Shown here piece after piece: positions 18,210 to 28,337 of a stretch of 32,391 nt of DNA (the first letter of the stretch is position 1; every line of letters starts with the position of its first letter). The DNA is taken from contig DRFG01000109.1 of the NCBI GenBank assembly GCA_011050655.1, positions 1-32,391 on the forward strand, read 5' to 3'. The translations under genes and the position numbers were made by a program. This DNA comes from Roseobacter sp. Lineage in GTDB: Bacteria; Pseudomonadota; Alphaproteobacteria; Rhodobacterales; Rhodobacteraceae. Below the pieces are notes generated by a model. That model did no database searches. It saw only the letters and a program-made list of their open reading frames with translations, and was not told the origin of the DNA.

Positions 18210-19843
18210 CCGAGCCACTTCTCAAGGTACGCGGCCTGAAAATCGGGGCAACAGCGTATCCACCCGGTGAACGCCCTGTCGCGATCAAGATCGTACACGG
18301 CGTCGACTTTGAGCTTGAAGCTGGCAAAGTGCTTGGCCTCATCGGTGAATCAGGTGCCGGAAAATCCACGATCGGCCTTGCGGCGATGGCCTATGGCCGC
18401 GGCGGGGTCGAAATTACCGGCGGCGAGGGTTGGGTCAACGGGCGCGATATCCTAAAAGAGAGATTGCGAAGCATCCGGCGCCTACGGGGGGCCGAAGTAA
18501 CCTATGTTTCGCAATCTGCTGCGGCGTCTTTCAACCCGGCCAAAAAGATCATGGATCAGGTGACCGAAGCGGCGATCTATCAAAACAAGTTTTCAAAAGC
18601 CGAGGCCGAAGATCGCGCAGTCGAGCTGTTTCGCAAACTTGGCCTGCCCGATCCGGAAACCATCGGCAACCGCTATCCCCATCAAGTGTCAGGCGGCCAG
18701 TTACAACGCTGCATGACCGCGCTCGCATTGTGCCCCGAACCCGATCTGGTGGTCTTTGACGAACCAACCACGGCACTGGATGTGACCACCCAGATCGACG
18801 TGCTGGCCGCCATAAAGGAAGCCATCGCGGCAACCGGCGTCGCAGCCCTGTACATCACCCATGATCTCGCCGTGGTTGCACAGGTCAGCGACCATATCAT
18901 GGTGCTGCAACAGGGCGAAATGGTGGAATACGGGACCACCGATCAAATCATCAACAACCCGCAAGAAGAGTATACTAAAGCGCTTGTTTCGGTTCGGTCG
19001 ATCCGGCACGAGGAAAAGACGCCGACCGACACCCCGGTGCTAAGGGTTGAAAACATTACCGCCCGCTATGCCGGTACGACCTTTGACGTTCTCAAGAAAA
19101 TCAATGTCGATATTCACCCCGGCCAGACATTGGCGGTAGTTGGTGAATCCGGCTCTGGCAAATCCACACTCGCGCGGGTGATTACCGGCTTGTTGCCGCC
19201 AACTGACGGGCAGATTACTTTCGACGGTCGTGTGTTGGCCCCTGCCCTGTCTTCGCGCCCTATTGATGACCTGCGCGAAATGCAGATGATTTATCAGATG
19301 GCGGATACGGCAATGAATCCGCGCCAGACCGTGGGGACAATCATTGGTCGGCCGCTCGAATTCTACTTTGGCTTAAAAGGCAAAGCCAAGCAGAAGCGCA
19401 TCCAAGAATTGCTGGATGAGATCGAACTGGGTGACGGGTTTCAAGATCGCTACCCCGCGGAACTATCGGGTGGACAAAAGCAACGTGTCTGTATTGCCCG
19501 TGCGCTTGCCGCCAAACCCAAACTGATCATATGTGATGAGGTCACTTCTGCATTAGATCCGCTGGTTGCTGATGGTATTCTCAAACTGTTGCTTAACCTT
19601 CAGAAAATAGAAGACGTTGCCTATCTGTTCATCACGCATGATTTGGCCACGGTGCGTGCTATCGCAGATAGTATAGCCGTGATGTATCAAGGCGAGGTCG
19701 TGCGCTATGGTCCGAAAAGCCAGGTTCTGTCGCCTCCGTTTGACGACTACACCGACCTGCTTCTCAGCTCTGTGCCAGAGATGAAAATCGGTTGGCTTGA
19801 GGAAACCATTGAACATCGCCGCATGGAAAGTGCCGGCAACTAG
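18206..19843 (+). CDS. Fused dual-ATPase ABC transporter ATP-binding protein (DppD-DppF-like)
   Basis: 545 aa with two Walker A (GESGAGKST, GESGSGKST), two signatures (VSGGQLQR, LSGGQKQR); ATGA overlap with permease gene. Confidence 0.94.
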   Translation: MTEPLLKVRGLKIGATAYPPGERPVAIKIVHGVDFELEAGKVLGLIGESGAGKSTIGLAAMAYGRGGVEITGGEGWVNGRDILKERLRSIRRLRGAEVTYVSQSAAASFNPAKKIMDQVTEAAIYQNKFSKAEAEDRAVELFRKLGLPDPETIGNRYPHQVSGGQLQRCMTALALCPEPDLVVFDEPTTALDVTTQIDVLAAIKEAIAATGVAALYITHDLAVVAQVSDHIMVLQQGEMVEYGTTDQIINNPQEEYTKALVSVRSIRHEEKTPTDTPVLRVENITARYAGTTFDVLKKINVDIHPGQTLAVVGESGSGKSTLARVITGLLPPTDGQITFDGRVLAPALSSRPIDDLREMQMIYQMADTAMNPRQTVGTIIGRPLEFYFGLKGKAKQKRIQELLDEIELGDGFQDRYPAELSGGQKQRVCIARALAAKPKLIICDEVTSALDPLVADGILKLLLNLQKIEDVAYLFITHDLATVRAIADSIAVMYQGEVVRYGPKSQVLSPPFDDYTDLLLSSVPEMKIGWLEETIEHRRMESAGN

Positions 19844-19908
19844 GAACGTTCAGTTTGGTTTCGCAAGCACAACACTGACAGTTTAACCAAGCATCGCCGA
19901 GGTATGTG

Positions 19909-20745
19909 ATGAAGAATAAACTCCTGCTGATCATTCTCGATGGCGTGCCCCATCGAAATTTCCGTCGCCTGTTTGGCAACCTTGAGGGATGGGTAGAACG
20001 CGGCGATGCCCGTGTCTGGACACAGCGCGCGGTACTGCCGTCAATTTCGGCGTCCTGCTATGCGTCGATCCACACCGGCGTCGCGCCTTCGGAACACGGC
20101 TGTACCGGCAACGGAAACGTCTTTCGGCTGAAACATAAGGACGTGTTCGCCCAAGTACGCGAAGCGGGAGGTGTGACCGGCGCGGTAACCCATTCCTTCT
20201 GGTCAGAGTTCTTTAATCGCCATCCCTTCGACTATGTGCGCGATATCGAATACGACGAACCTGAAAGCCACACGATCAACCACGGTCGGTTTCACACCAT
20301 GACCGGTTACGGGTTGATCAATCAGATGACCCCCTCTGATGTCGATCTTTTTGGAACGCTCACCAATCTGGCGGCTCGGTTTGGGCTGAACTACGGGATA
20401 CTGCACACCTGCACGCTCGACAGCATGGGCCACCGCTTTTTCCACGACTGCCAGGAAATGGACCACGCCTGCGCCGTCATGGATGAAATGCTGGCCCCGT
20501 TCATACCGAAATGGCGCGCCATGGGGTACGAGGTGATCGTCACCGCTGACCACGGACAGGATGAGCGCGGCCATCATGGCGGGCGCGGTGCATTGCAACA
20601 AGAAACCGCGTTATATTATTTCGGTGATGCCGAAGGGCCGTCCGAGGACACGGTGATTGATCAATTACAATTGGCCCCGACAATCCTGAAGCGTCTAGGC
20701 GCGCCTGTAGCTGATACGATGAAGGCCAAGTCGTTTCTTAAGTAG
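19909..20745 (+). CDS. Alkaline phosphatase superfamily protein / nucleotide pyrophosphatase-phosphodiesterase-like
   Basis: 'MKNKLLLIILDGVPHRNFRRLFG', 'RAVLPSISASCYASIHTGVAPSEHGCTGN', 'VIVTADHGQDERGHHGGRG' metal/nucleophile motifs; GTG 19906 or ATG 19909 start. Confidence 0.85.
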   Translation: MKNKLLLIILDGVPHRNFRRLFGNLEGWVERGDARVWTQRAVLPSISASCYASIHTGVAPSEHGCTGNGNVFRLKHKDVFAQVREAGGVTGAVTHSFWSEFFNRHPFDYVRDIEYDEPESHTINHGRFHTMTGYGLINQMTPSDVDLFGTLTNLAARFGLNYGILHTCTLDSMGHRFFHDCQEMDHACAVMDEMLAPFIPKWRAMGYEVIVTADHGQDERGHHGGRGALQQETALYYFGDAEGPSEDTVIDQLQLAPTILKRLGAPVADTMKAKSFLK

Positions 20746-21682
20746 CGACTTTGGGTGGCTGATCGGCGGCGCCCCTGTCCTTGATCGCGGATGTGACCGT
20801 ATCAAAGAATGTGGCCGCGCGGCGCGACATGGTTCTGGCACGCAAACAACCATGTACCAAACCCTTGGCTTCGATCCATATCGCTTGGCCTCCTGCGGCC
20901 AGTATGGCGTCCCGGTACGCTTCTCCGTCGCTTGATAAGGGGTCACATTCCACGGTGAGGATTGCAGTAGGCGGCAAGCCCGAGAAGTCGGTATCATGCA
21001 GTGGAGCATAGCGCGGGTCTCTCTCAGGGGGCGTGCCTCCGGACCGGACCTGCTGGTAGAACTCCATATCCGCAACCGTAAGCTGCGGCGCGTTGGCGTG
21101 GGTCAGGTAACTTCCCTGCGCACGGTCGCCGCCCAAGCCGGGATAAATTAACACCTGCCCTGTTACACGCCCGTCTATTCGCCCTCGGGCGTGATGCGCA
21201 ACCGCGGCAGCCAAGTTTCCACCCGCACTGTCACCTGCCAGAACAATGCTCCCCGGATAGGCAGCCGCTATCGCACCAAAGGCCACCCACGCATCGTTAA
21301 AACAACCAGGGAAAATCACCTCGGGGGCTAGGCCATAATCAACCGAGATCACCCGGAATCCGGTTGCGGCACAAATCTCGGCACAGATGTCGTCGTGACT
21401 TTCCAGCCCGCCCACGACGAAACCGCCACCGTGATAATAGACCACTGTGATACCACTCGCGCCGGTTTCGTAAACCCGACAGGGAATTCCACCAAACTGC
21501 ACGTCTGATGTGACCACACCGTCAGGGTGAGGTTGGTGAAAGGCAGCGCACATATCGTCATAGACTGCGCGCTGCTGATCAATCGTTAACCCGGTTGCGT
21601 CAGGTGGGTAAAATTCGTCCGACCTATCCATATAAGCCCAGACTTCTTCATCCAACAAAACGCGGTAGTCGGGTGGTGTCAT
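20738..21682 (-). CDS. Alpha/beta hydrolase (HSL/acetyl-esterase family)
   Basis: 'YYHGGGFVVGGLESHDD' oxyanion HGGG and 'GDSAGGNLAAAVAHHARG' motifs; ATG 21682 overlaps the upstream TGA (ATGA); convergent overlap with the + gene at 20738-20745. Confidence 0.9.
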   Translation of the reverse strand: MTPPDYRVLLDEEVWAYMDRSDEFYPPDATGLTIDQQRAVYDDMCAAFHQPHPDGVVTSDVQFGGIPCRVYETGASGITVVYYHGGGFVVGGLESHDDICAEICAATGFRVISVDYGLAPEVIFPGCFNDAWVAFGAIAAAYPGSIVLAGDSAGGNLAAAVAHHARGRIDGRVTGQVLIYPGLGGDRAQGSYLTHANAPQLTVADMEFYQQVRSGGTPPERDPRYAPLHDTDFSGLPPTAILTVECDPLSSDGEAYRDAILAAGGQAIWIEAKGLVHGCLRARTMSRRAATFFDTVTSAIKDRGAADQPPKVAT

Positions 21683-23556
21683 GCAGGCTCCCATTTGCAG
21701 ATGAACACATCCAACGCCGCGCCCACCTCGGTTTGGGAGGCACCGTTCATCTTTACCTGAGCGACCAGCCCACGTTTCTTGTCATCGACCACTGAAACCA
21801 CACGCGCGGACGAACCGGCGCTTTCAAGCGTTTCGTTAAACACCCGCGTGATGGCGCTTTTGCGCAGGTCGGGCTTGAAGATTTTACCGACAGCGGTTTT
21901 CGGCAGCTCGTCCATGATGACCAGATGCTTTGGCTGTGCGGCACGTTCGTGCACCTTCTCCTTGCAGAAATCCATCAACTCTTGTTCTGAAACAGAGGCC
22001 CCGCCCACCAATTCAACGAACGCACAGGGTACCTCACCTGCATGGGCGTCAGGCTGACCGATAGCACCGGCAAAGGCGACAGCCTCGTGGCCCAACAGCG
22101 CCTCTTCGATTTCGGCAGGGTCGATGTTGTGCCCCCCCCGGATGATCAGGTCCTTGGCGCGGCCGGTAATCCACAGATATTTATCTGCATCAATGCGCCC
22201 CAGATCGCCGGTGCGCAGGTATGTACCATTGTAATACAGATCTTTATTCTTGTCGGCTTCGGTATAGGTATTGCCTACATAGACACCGGGGTTTGAGATA
22301 CATATCTCTCCGATCTCGTCGACGCCAGCCTCGACCAATCCTGCATCGGTGCTCTTGATAATCTTGACGTCTGTATAGGGGAAAGTGATCCCGATACTGC
22401 CGACCTTTTTCACCCCATCGGTTGGGTTACACGACACAAGGCAGGTCGCTTCTGTCAGCCCGTAGCCTTCGACCAGCGTTATGCCGGTCGCTTTCTCAAA
22501 GCGACGGAACAGTTCAAGAGGTAGGGGTGCAGATCCGGAAAACGCAGTCTTCACCGTGGAAATATCTGCATTAATCGGGCGCTGCATCTTAGCCGAGATC
22601 GCTGTTGGAACAGTGATAATGAAGGTGATTTTCCAACGCTCTACCAGTTTCCAGAAGTTGTCGAAAACCCCGTCACCGCGATAGCCCTGCGGCGTGGGGA
22701 ACACGACATGCGCCCCCGATGCGACAGCAGCCATCAAGATCACGTGACACGCGAAAACGTGGAACAACGGCAGCGGACACATGATGTTGTCGTCTTCCGT
22801 ATACAGCAAGGTGTGGCCCAGCCATCCGTTATAGACCATGCCGGAATACTTGTGCTGTGCAACCTTTGGCATACCGGTCGTACCGCCGGTATGGAAGTAA
22901 AACGCTACCCGATCCTGTTGAGGATCATCAAAGGTCAGGTCAGTCGGTTGTTTCGCGATCTCGGCGTTAAAATTCTTGTAGGTTGCCTGATTTGTCACGC
23001 CCAGCTTTGGCCGGATCAGGGGCACGATCCATGACTTCGGTGCGGTCAGATAGCGACAAAGATCCACCTCGAGCACTGTGGTCACGTTGGGGGCTAGTTT
23101 AACAGCCTCGGCGGTTTTCTCGGCCACATCGGTTTTCGGGAAAGGCCGCAGTGTTACAACCACCTTGGCGTTTGTTTCGCGAAGGATCGACCCGATCTGT
23201 TCGGCGTCCAGCAGCGGATTGATCGGATTGGCAATACCCGCGACAGCGCCACCCAGCAAGGTAATCACCGTTTCATTGCAGTTGGGCAGCACGTAAGCGA
23301 CGACATCCGAAGGTCCAACGCCAAGCGAGCGGAACAGGTTGGCTGCGCGCGCCACCTGCCCCCGCAACTGCGCCCAACTCAGTGTTTCGGCATGGTCTTT
23401 CGGGCCCGATAAAAGTTGAAAGCTGATGGCATCATGGCTGGGAAACTTTCCTGCCGTTCCGCTAAGCAGGCTCCAAAGCGTCTTGGGGACATCGCGATCT
23501 TCCCACGGCATCTCCGCTTCGATAGCATTACGGTCTTCAATCCCGGCAAATGTCAT
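21679..23556 (-). CDS. Acyl-CoA synthetase (AMP-binding ligase)
   Basis: ATG 23556 preceded by AGGGAGGA; 'FYFHTGGTTGMPKVAQHKYSGMVYN', 'GYGLTEATCLVS', 'TGRAKDLIIRGGHNIDPAEIEEAL', 'PKTAVGKIFKPDLR'. Confidence 0.93.
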   Translation of the reverse strand: MTFAGIEDRNAIEAEMPWEDRDVPKTLWSLLSGTAGKFPSHDAISFQLLSGPKDHAETLSWAQLRGQVARAANLFRSLGVGPSDVVAYVLPNCNETVITLLGGAVAGIANPINPLLDAEQIGSILRETNAKVVVTLRPFPKTDVAEKTAEAVKLAPNVTTVLEVDLCRYLTAPKSWIVPLIRPKLGVTNQATYKNFNAEIAKQPTDLTFDDPQQDRVAFYFHTGGTTGMPKVAQHKYSGMVYNGWLGHTLLYTEDDNIMCPLPLFHVFACHVILMAAVASGAHVVFPTPQGYRGDGVFDNFWKLVERWKITFIITVPTAISAKMQRPINADISTVKTAFSGSAPLPLELFRRFEKATGITLVEGYGLTEATCLVSCNPTDGVKKVGSIGITFPYTDVKIIKSTDAGLVEAGVDEIGEICISNPGVYVGNTYTEADKNKDLYYNGTYLRTGDLGRIDADKYLWITGRAKDLIIRGGHNIDPAEIEEALLGHEAVAFAGAIGQPDAHAGEVPCAFVELVGGASVSEQELMDFCKEKVHERAAQPKHLVIMDELPKTAVGKIFKPDLRKSAITRVFNETLESAGSSARVVSVVDDKKRGLVAQVKMNGASQTEVGAALDVFICKWEPA

Positions 23557-23831
23557 ATATTCCTCCCTTTTGGTGCAGTTTACCTGCATCCTCATTCCCT
23601 GCGGTCAAAGATGATGGCAAATGAAACCTTGCGCAAGCATTTGCATCGTCCGACAAGCGCCTACGCTGTCATTTGACCCAACGGAATGAAGGAAAAAATC
23701 ACGGGGTTGATGATTTACGCACCCCTTTTACGGGAATTTATAGTGAGTTCACTGAAAGGTAGTTCAGTTTAATCCCCCCTGCACCGTGCGCTAACATTGC
23801 CAGTGAAAAGCAGACCACACTCAAACCTGCC

Positions 23832-23847
23832 CGGGTGTTTGCACCCG
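23832..23847. terminator. Perfect 6 bp stem hairpin downstream of ABC exporter gene (candidate terminator on - strand)
   Basis: CGGGTG-TTTG-CACCCG, about 25 bp past the exporter stop; weak T-tract, so low confidence. Confidence 0.3.
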
Positions 23848-23871
23848 TTAATACATCAGATTATCTATGCG

Positions 23872-25671
23872 TCATTCGGCGGCAATTCCGTCAGTGAATT
23901 GCAAGCGTGCCAATCTTGCATAAAGCCCGCCCTTTGAAACCAGTTCATCATGGGTGCCGGTGTCCACGATTTGGCCTGCTTCCATAACAACAATGCGGTC
24001 GGCTTTTTTCACCGTTGCCAAGCGATGTGCCACAATCAAAGTCGTGCGATCGGCGCTTAGCTTGTCGACAGCAGCCTGTACCGCCCGTTCGCTTTCGGCA
24101 TCCAGCGCACTTGTTGCTTCGTCCAATAGCAGCACAGGCGCGTCACGCAGGATCGCCCGCGCGATAGCGATACGCTGTTTCTGACCGCCCGATAGCATCA
24201 CACCACGCTCACCCAGATAGCTGTCGTACCCTTCGGGCAGCTCGCTGATAAAACTATCAGCAGCAGCGGCCTTGGCGGCAATCACGATTTCCGCGTCAGT
24301 TGCATCAGGCCGCCCGAACCGGATGTTTTCTCGGGCAGATGAAGCGAATATCACCGGGTCTTGCGGCACAAGAGCAACCGATCGGCGGAAAACGTCGCGT
24401 GCAACTTCGCGCAAGTCTACACCATCCAGTGTGATACGACCCGAACTGGGGTCATAAAAGCGCAAGATAAGTTGAATGATCGTCGTTTTACCTGCCCCCG
24501 ATGGCCCGACGAACGCAATAGTTTCGCCCGGGTTTATCACCAGATTAACCCCATTCAGCGCAGGGGCCGCAGGGCGCGCCGGATAGGCAAACTGGACATT
24601 TTCGAATGCGATGCGCCCTGCGACCGGTGCTGGCAACGTCGCTGAGTTGACAGGGTCCTTGACCGAGTCCGTGGTATGCAGCAATTCGACCAGACGTTCG
24701 GTTGCGCCGGCGGCGCGTTGTAATTCGCCCCAGATTTCGGACAAGGCAGCGACGCCCCCCGCAACCATCACGGCATATATCACAAACTGCACCAATGCGC
24801 CCGGCGTCATGTCTCCGGCACGTACATCGCGTGCACCCATCCAAAGCACACCCACCACCCCGGCAAACACCAGGAAAATTACAATGACCGTCATAACGGC
24901 GCGTGTCTTGATCCGCCTTTGGGCCGCGTCATACGACAGCTCCGTCAAACGTGCGAACTGGGCACGGCTGGCGATCTCATTGGTAAATGCCTGCACGGTC
25001 TGCACCGCGCCAAGGCTTTCCGAGGCATTGCCGGAACTTGCGGCGATCCAATCCTGGTTTTCCCGGCTCATCACCCGCAACCGGCGCCCCAACACCAATA
25101 TGGGCACAATCACGGCAGGAACGATTAACAGCACCATCGCGGCCAGCTTGGCCGAGGTCAGCAGCATGAAAACCAATCCCCCTGTTACGATCAGAAGATT
25201 TCGCAAGGCGATGGATACCGACGACCCGATGACCGATAGGATCACGGTAGTATCCGTCGTGATCCGGCTCAGGACTTCGCCAGTCATGATTTTTTCGTAA
25301 AACTCGGGGCTCATCCCGATCACACGGTCGAATACAGCTTTGCGGATGTCCGCCACCACCCGTTCACCGAAACGTGTCACCAATGCATATCTAAGGCCGG
25401 TTCCGAGCGCTAAGAGCGCGGCGATAATTAGCGCTGCGACGAAATACTGGTCCAGTAGTTCGGTTTCGCCACTGCCGAAATTATCTATAACCCTGCGGAC
25501 CGCCAAGGGAAGGGTCAGCGATATCATCGCGGTGATCATCAGCGCCAGGATAGCGGCAATCATCAGGGGACGATAAGGGTGGACGAACGGAACCAACGCC
25601 CGCAGCGCCCCCAGTTTGCGCGACTTCTTGCGTTCTTCTTGAGTCGGGCCGGGCGTGGGGGTGCGTGCCAT
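23872..25671 (-). CDS. ABC transporter, fused TM/ATPase (MsbA/lipid-drug exporter-like)
   Basis: 599 aa; 'GPSGAGKTTIIQLILRFYDPSSGRITLDGVDLREV', 'LSGGQKQRIAIARAILRDAPVLLLDEATSALDAESE', N-terminal six-TM domain. Confidence 0.94.
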   Translation of the reverse strand: MARTPTPGPTQEERKKSRKLGALRALVPFVHPYRPLMIAAILALMITAMISLTLPLAVRRVIDNFGSGETELLDQYFVAALIIAALLALGTGLRYALVTRFGERVVADIRKAVFDRVIGMSPEFYEKIMTGEVLSRITTDTTVILSVIGSSVSIALRNLLIVTGGLVFMLLTSAKLAAMVLLIVPAVIVPILVLGRRLRVMSRENQDWIAASSGNASESLGAVQTVQAFTNEIASRAQFARLTELSYDAAQRRIKTRAVMTVIVIFLVFAGVVGVLWMGARDVRAGDMTPGALVQFVIYAVMVAGGVAALSEIWGELQRAAGATERLVELLHTTDSVKDPVNSATLPAPVAGRIAFENVQFAYPARPAAPALNGVNLVINPGETIAFVGPSGAGKTTIIQLILRFYDPSSGRITLDGVDLREVARDVFRRSVALVPQDPVIFASSARENIRFGRPDATDAEIVIAAKAAAADSFISELPEGYDSYLGERGVMLSGGQKQRIAIARAILRDAPVLLLDEATSALDAESERAVQAAVDKLSADRTTLIVAHRLATVKKADRIVVMEAGQIVDTGTHDELVSKGGLYARLARLQFTDGIAAE

Positions 25672-25855
25672 TACAGATCCTTTTCAGCTACCGTGTCATC
25701 GCCCGCACACCCCACGGCGTCAAGACCTGCAAAAGTGCCCAAGCTGCGCTAGAACACGTCATATTCAAAAAAACCCACCCGCGCCTAGCCGCAAAGAGAA
25801 TTCGCGCCATTCCAAGCTTTGGGCATCTTGGGATAATCTGCTTGCGGGAAAGGTG

Positions 25856-25929
25856 TGGAGCGGGCGGCGGGAATCGAACCCGCGTCTTCTGCGTGGAAGG
25901 CAGAGGTCTTACCATTACACAACGCCCGC
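25856..25929 (-). tRNA. tRNA-Gly (anticodon TCC), CCA 3' end encoded
   Basis: Reverse complement GCGGGCG TTGTGTAATGGTAAGACC TCTGC CTTCCAC GCAGA AGACGCGGGTTCGATTCCCGC CGCCCGC T CCA: 7 bp acceptor stem, anticodon loop CTTCCAC, T-arm GGTTCGATTCC. Confidence 0.95.
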
Positions 25930-26097
25930 GCTACGCTGATGAGGTATGACATACGTCAGGGGCCGTCAAGTGGTTCATCGCCTGCAAACAGCACGCGCTA
26001 ATAAAACAAACAGGAATCACGACCCTTTACCTGTGCCATTCAATGGAGCAAGTTCCAGCACGACCACAATGCGAAACCGAAGCAAAGAATCTGCGAT

Positions 26098-27612
26098 ATG
26101 CCCAACCCGCTTTACGACGCTCTTTTCGCCCGCCACGCGGCACAGGACACTCCGTTTTTGCACCTGCCCGATGGACGTACCATTACCCATGGTCAGTTCA
26201 TCGATACGGCTTCTCGCTATGCCAATGCCTTTACTTCCAAGGGGTTGGTACCCGGCGACCGTGTTGCGGTGCAGGTTGGAAAATCGCCGGATGCCTTGGC
26301 GCTTTATGCGGCCTGCGTGCAAGTCGGATTGGTGTTCTTGCCATTGAACCCTGCGTACACACCCACAGAGGTAGAATACTTTGTTTCAGACGCCGGTGCG
26401 AGGCTGCTGATTTGCGACCCTGCATGTGTCAATGATTTTGCCGTCGTCGCGGCCAACAGCGGTGCTGAGCTTGAGACGATGGATATCACGGGCCGTGGCA
26501 CCATGCGCGACCTCGCGGCCGGCCATGGCCATGCGTTTACGACAGCCGAGCGGACCAAGGATGACCTAGCGGCGCTTTTGTATACATCTGGCACCACGGG
26601 CCGATCAAAAGGAGCGATGCTGAGTCAGAAGAACCTGTTGAGCAACGCAGAGACATTAACCAAGGCTTGGCAATTCACCAAAACCGATGTGCTGTTGCAC
26701 GCACTGCCGATCTTTCACACTCATGGTTTGTTTGTCGCGACAAATATCATGCTACTGTCTGGCGGTGCGATGGTATTTTTGCCGAAACTGGATGCCGATC
26801 AATTGATCCGTTTCATGCCACGGGCCACGGCATTGATGGGGGTACCGACGTTTTACACCCGTCTGCTGGCGCATGATGATTTCACGGCCTGTTTAACCGC
26901 CCATATGCGCCTGTTCATCTCGGGTTCCGCCCCCTTGTTGGCCGATACTCATACTCAGTTCGAAGCCCGGACGGGTCATCGCATCCTGGAACGCTACGGC
27001 ATGACCGAAACCAACATGAACACCTCCAACCCTTATGACGGGTCGCGTCGTGCCGGCACAGTGGGAATGCCCCTGCCAGGGATAGAGATTAAGGTTTGCG
27101 ACCCGGAGACTGGCAAAACATTACCCCATGGTGACATAGGTGTTGTCGAAGTCCGGGGGCCGAACGTATTCCAAGGCTATTGGCGAATGCCGGAAAAGAC
27201 GGCCTCTGAACTGCGCGCCGATGGTTTCTTCATTACCGGCGATCTGGGAGTGATGGATGATCAGGGGTATTTGAGCATCGTCGGTCGCGGCAAAGATCTC
27301 ATCATTTCGGGTGGCTATAATATCTATCCTAAGGAAATAGAGCTGTTGCTAGACGATCAGCCCGGCGTCATGGAAAGTGCAGTGATTGGCGCACCTCATG
27401 CCGATTTAGGCGAAGCACCTGTCGGCGTACTGGTGGCGCAGGTTGACGCAACGCTGGACCTAGAAGCGATAAAAACCGCACTTGCTGGCAGCCTCGCAAG
27501 GTTCAAGTGCCCGCGCGAACTTGTCGTCATCGACGAATTGCCGCGTAACGCGATGGGGAAAGTCCAAAAAAACCTGCTGCGCGAGCAGTATGCAGATGTT
27601 TTCACCTGCTAG
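26098..27612 (+). CDS. matB: Malonyl-CoA synthetase
   Basis: 504 aa; 'LLYTSGTTGRSKGAMLSQKNLLSNAETL', 'ERYGMTETNMNTSNPYDGSRRAGTVGMPLPG', 'GRGKDLIISGGYNIYPKEIE', 'LPRNAMGKVQKNLLRE', typical MatB. Confidence 0.9.
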   Translation: MPNPLYDALFARHAAQDTPFLHLPDGRTITHGQFIDTASRYANAFTSKGLVPGDRVAVQVGKSPDALALYAACVQVGLVFLPLNPAYTPTEVEYFVSDAGARLLICDPACVNDFAVVAANSGAELETMDITGRGTMRDLAAGHGHAFTTAERTKDDLAALLYTSGTTGRSKGAMLSQKNLLSNAETLTKAWQFTKTDVLLHALPIFHTHGLFVATNIMLLSGGAMVFLPKLDADQLIRFMPRATALMGVPTFYTRLLAHDDFTACLTAHMRLFISGSAPLLADTHTQFEARTGHRILERYGMTETNMNTSNPYDGSRRAGTVGMPLPGIEIKVCDPETGKTLPHGDIGVVEVRGPNVFQGYWRMPEKTASELRADGFFITGDLGVMDDQGYLSIVGRGKDLIISGGYNIYPKEIELLLDDQPGVMESAVIGAPHADLGEAPVGVLVAQVDATLDLEAIKTALAGSLARFKCPRELVVIDELPRNAMGKVQKNLLREQYADVFTC

Positions 27613-28337
27613 ATCGTGCCCAGTCTTCCCGGTACGTTTGCCGTTATGCCCGCAGCACGCGCCATATCCCACCCCAAGACCTGATTGCTCGAGAGGCATG
27701 GGATCCCCGTAGCCGCTTCTATCTTATCAATCACGTTGAGCGTACGCATGTTCGTACAGCTTAAAAACAGCGCATCTACTTTTTCCTGCCGGGCTAGGTC
27801 TAGGGCCGCGCCGATGATTGAACGGGCGTCAATCCGCACGACCTTTGCCTCTTCGGCTTCGTCAAAGCTACCGAAAACCGGTGTGGCGATACCGACGTCG
27901 TCAAGGGCGGTACGCAGTTTAGCCGATACGTTAGCAACATAAGGCGACAGTAGCGCCAGTCGCGTCGCCCCCAAAGCGCCGCAGGCTTTGACCAGTGCCG
28001 CCAGCGGGTTGGTGACATGCGGGCTTGAGGCAGTTTGACGAACACAATCTGCCACCCTGTCAGAACCTATTTCAGCGGCCCCCGATGTGCATCCATATCC
28101 GATACTGGCAAAGCGGGCCGCTTTGGGCAATAACCCCGCCGAGGTTGCCAGATGCTTTTCCATTTCGGCTAACGTGTCGGTAGTGACTTTGTCACCACTT
28201 TGAATGCGGCTTACGTACAGCGCCACATCCATTGGCAACACGGCCCGCATATCACCTTCCAAGGTCTCGTCAGCCTGCAAGACGATCATGCCGAGCGCGT
28301 CACCCAGATCGGGAACCGACGTATAACCATAGCTCAT
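27609..28337 (-). CDS. Asp/Glu racemase superfamily protein (maleate isomerase / arylmalonate decarboxylase-like)
   Basis: 242 aa; paired Cys motifs 'IGYGCTSGAAEIG' and 'LFLSCTNMRTLNVID'; 'PCLSSNQVLGWDMARAAGI'. Confidence 0.88.
   Translation of the reverse strand: MSYGYTSVPDLGDALGMIVLQADETLEGDMRAVLPMDVALYVSRIQSGDKVTTDTLAEMEKHLATSAGLLPKAARFASIGYGCTSGAAEIGSDRVADCVRQTASSPHVTNPLAALVKACGALGATRLALLSPYVANVSAKLRTALDDVGIATPVFGSFDEAEEAKVVRIDARSIIGAALDLARQEKVDALFLSCTNMRTLNVIDKIEAATGIPCLSSNQVLGWDMARAAGITANVPGRLGTI

Noticed and set aside
24611-25300. 229 aa + strand ORF opposite the ABC exporter
   Set aside because: Antisense to a clear ABC transporter, no domain signal.
25856-25929. tRNA-Gly as an attachment site of an integrated element
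   Set aside because: No integrase, phage gene or repeated tRNA 3' fragment seen on either side.
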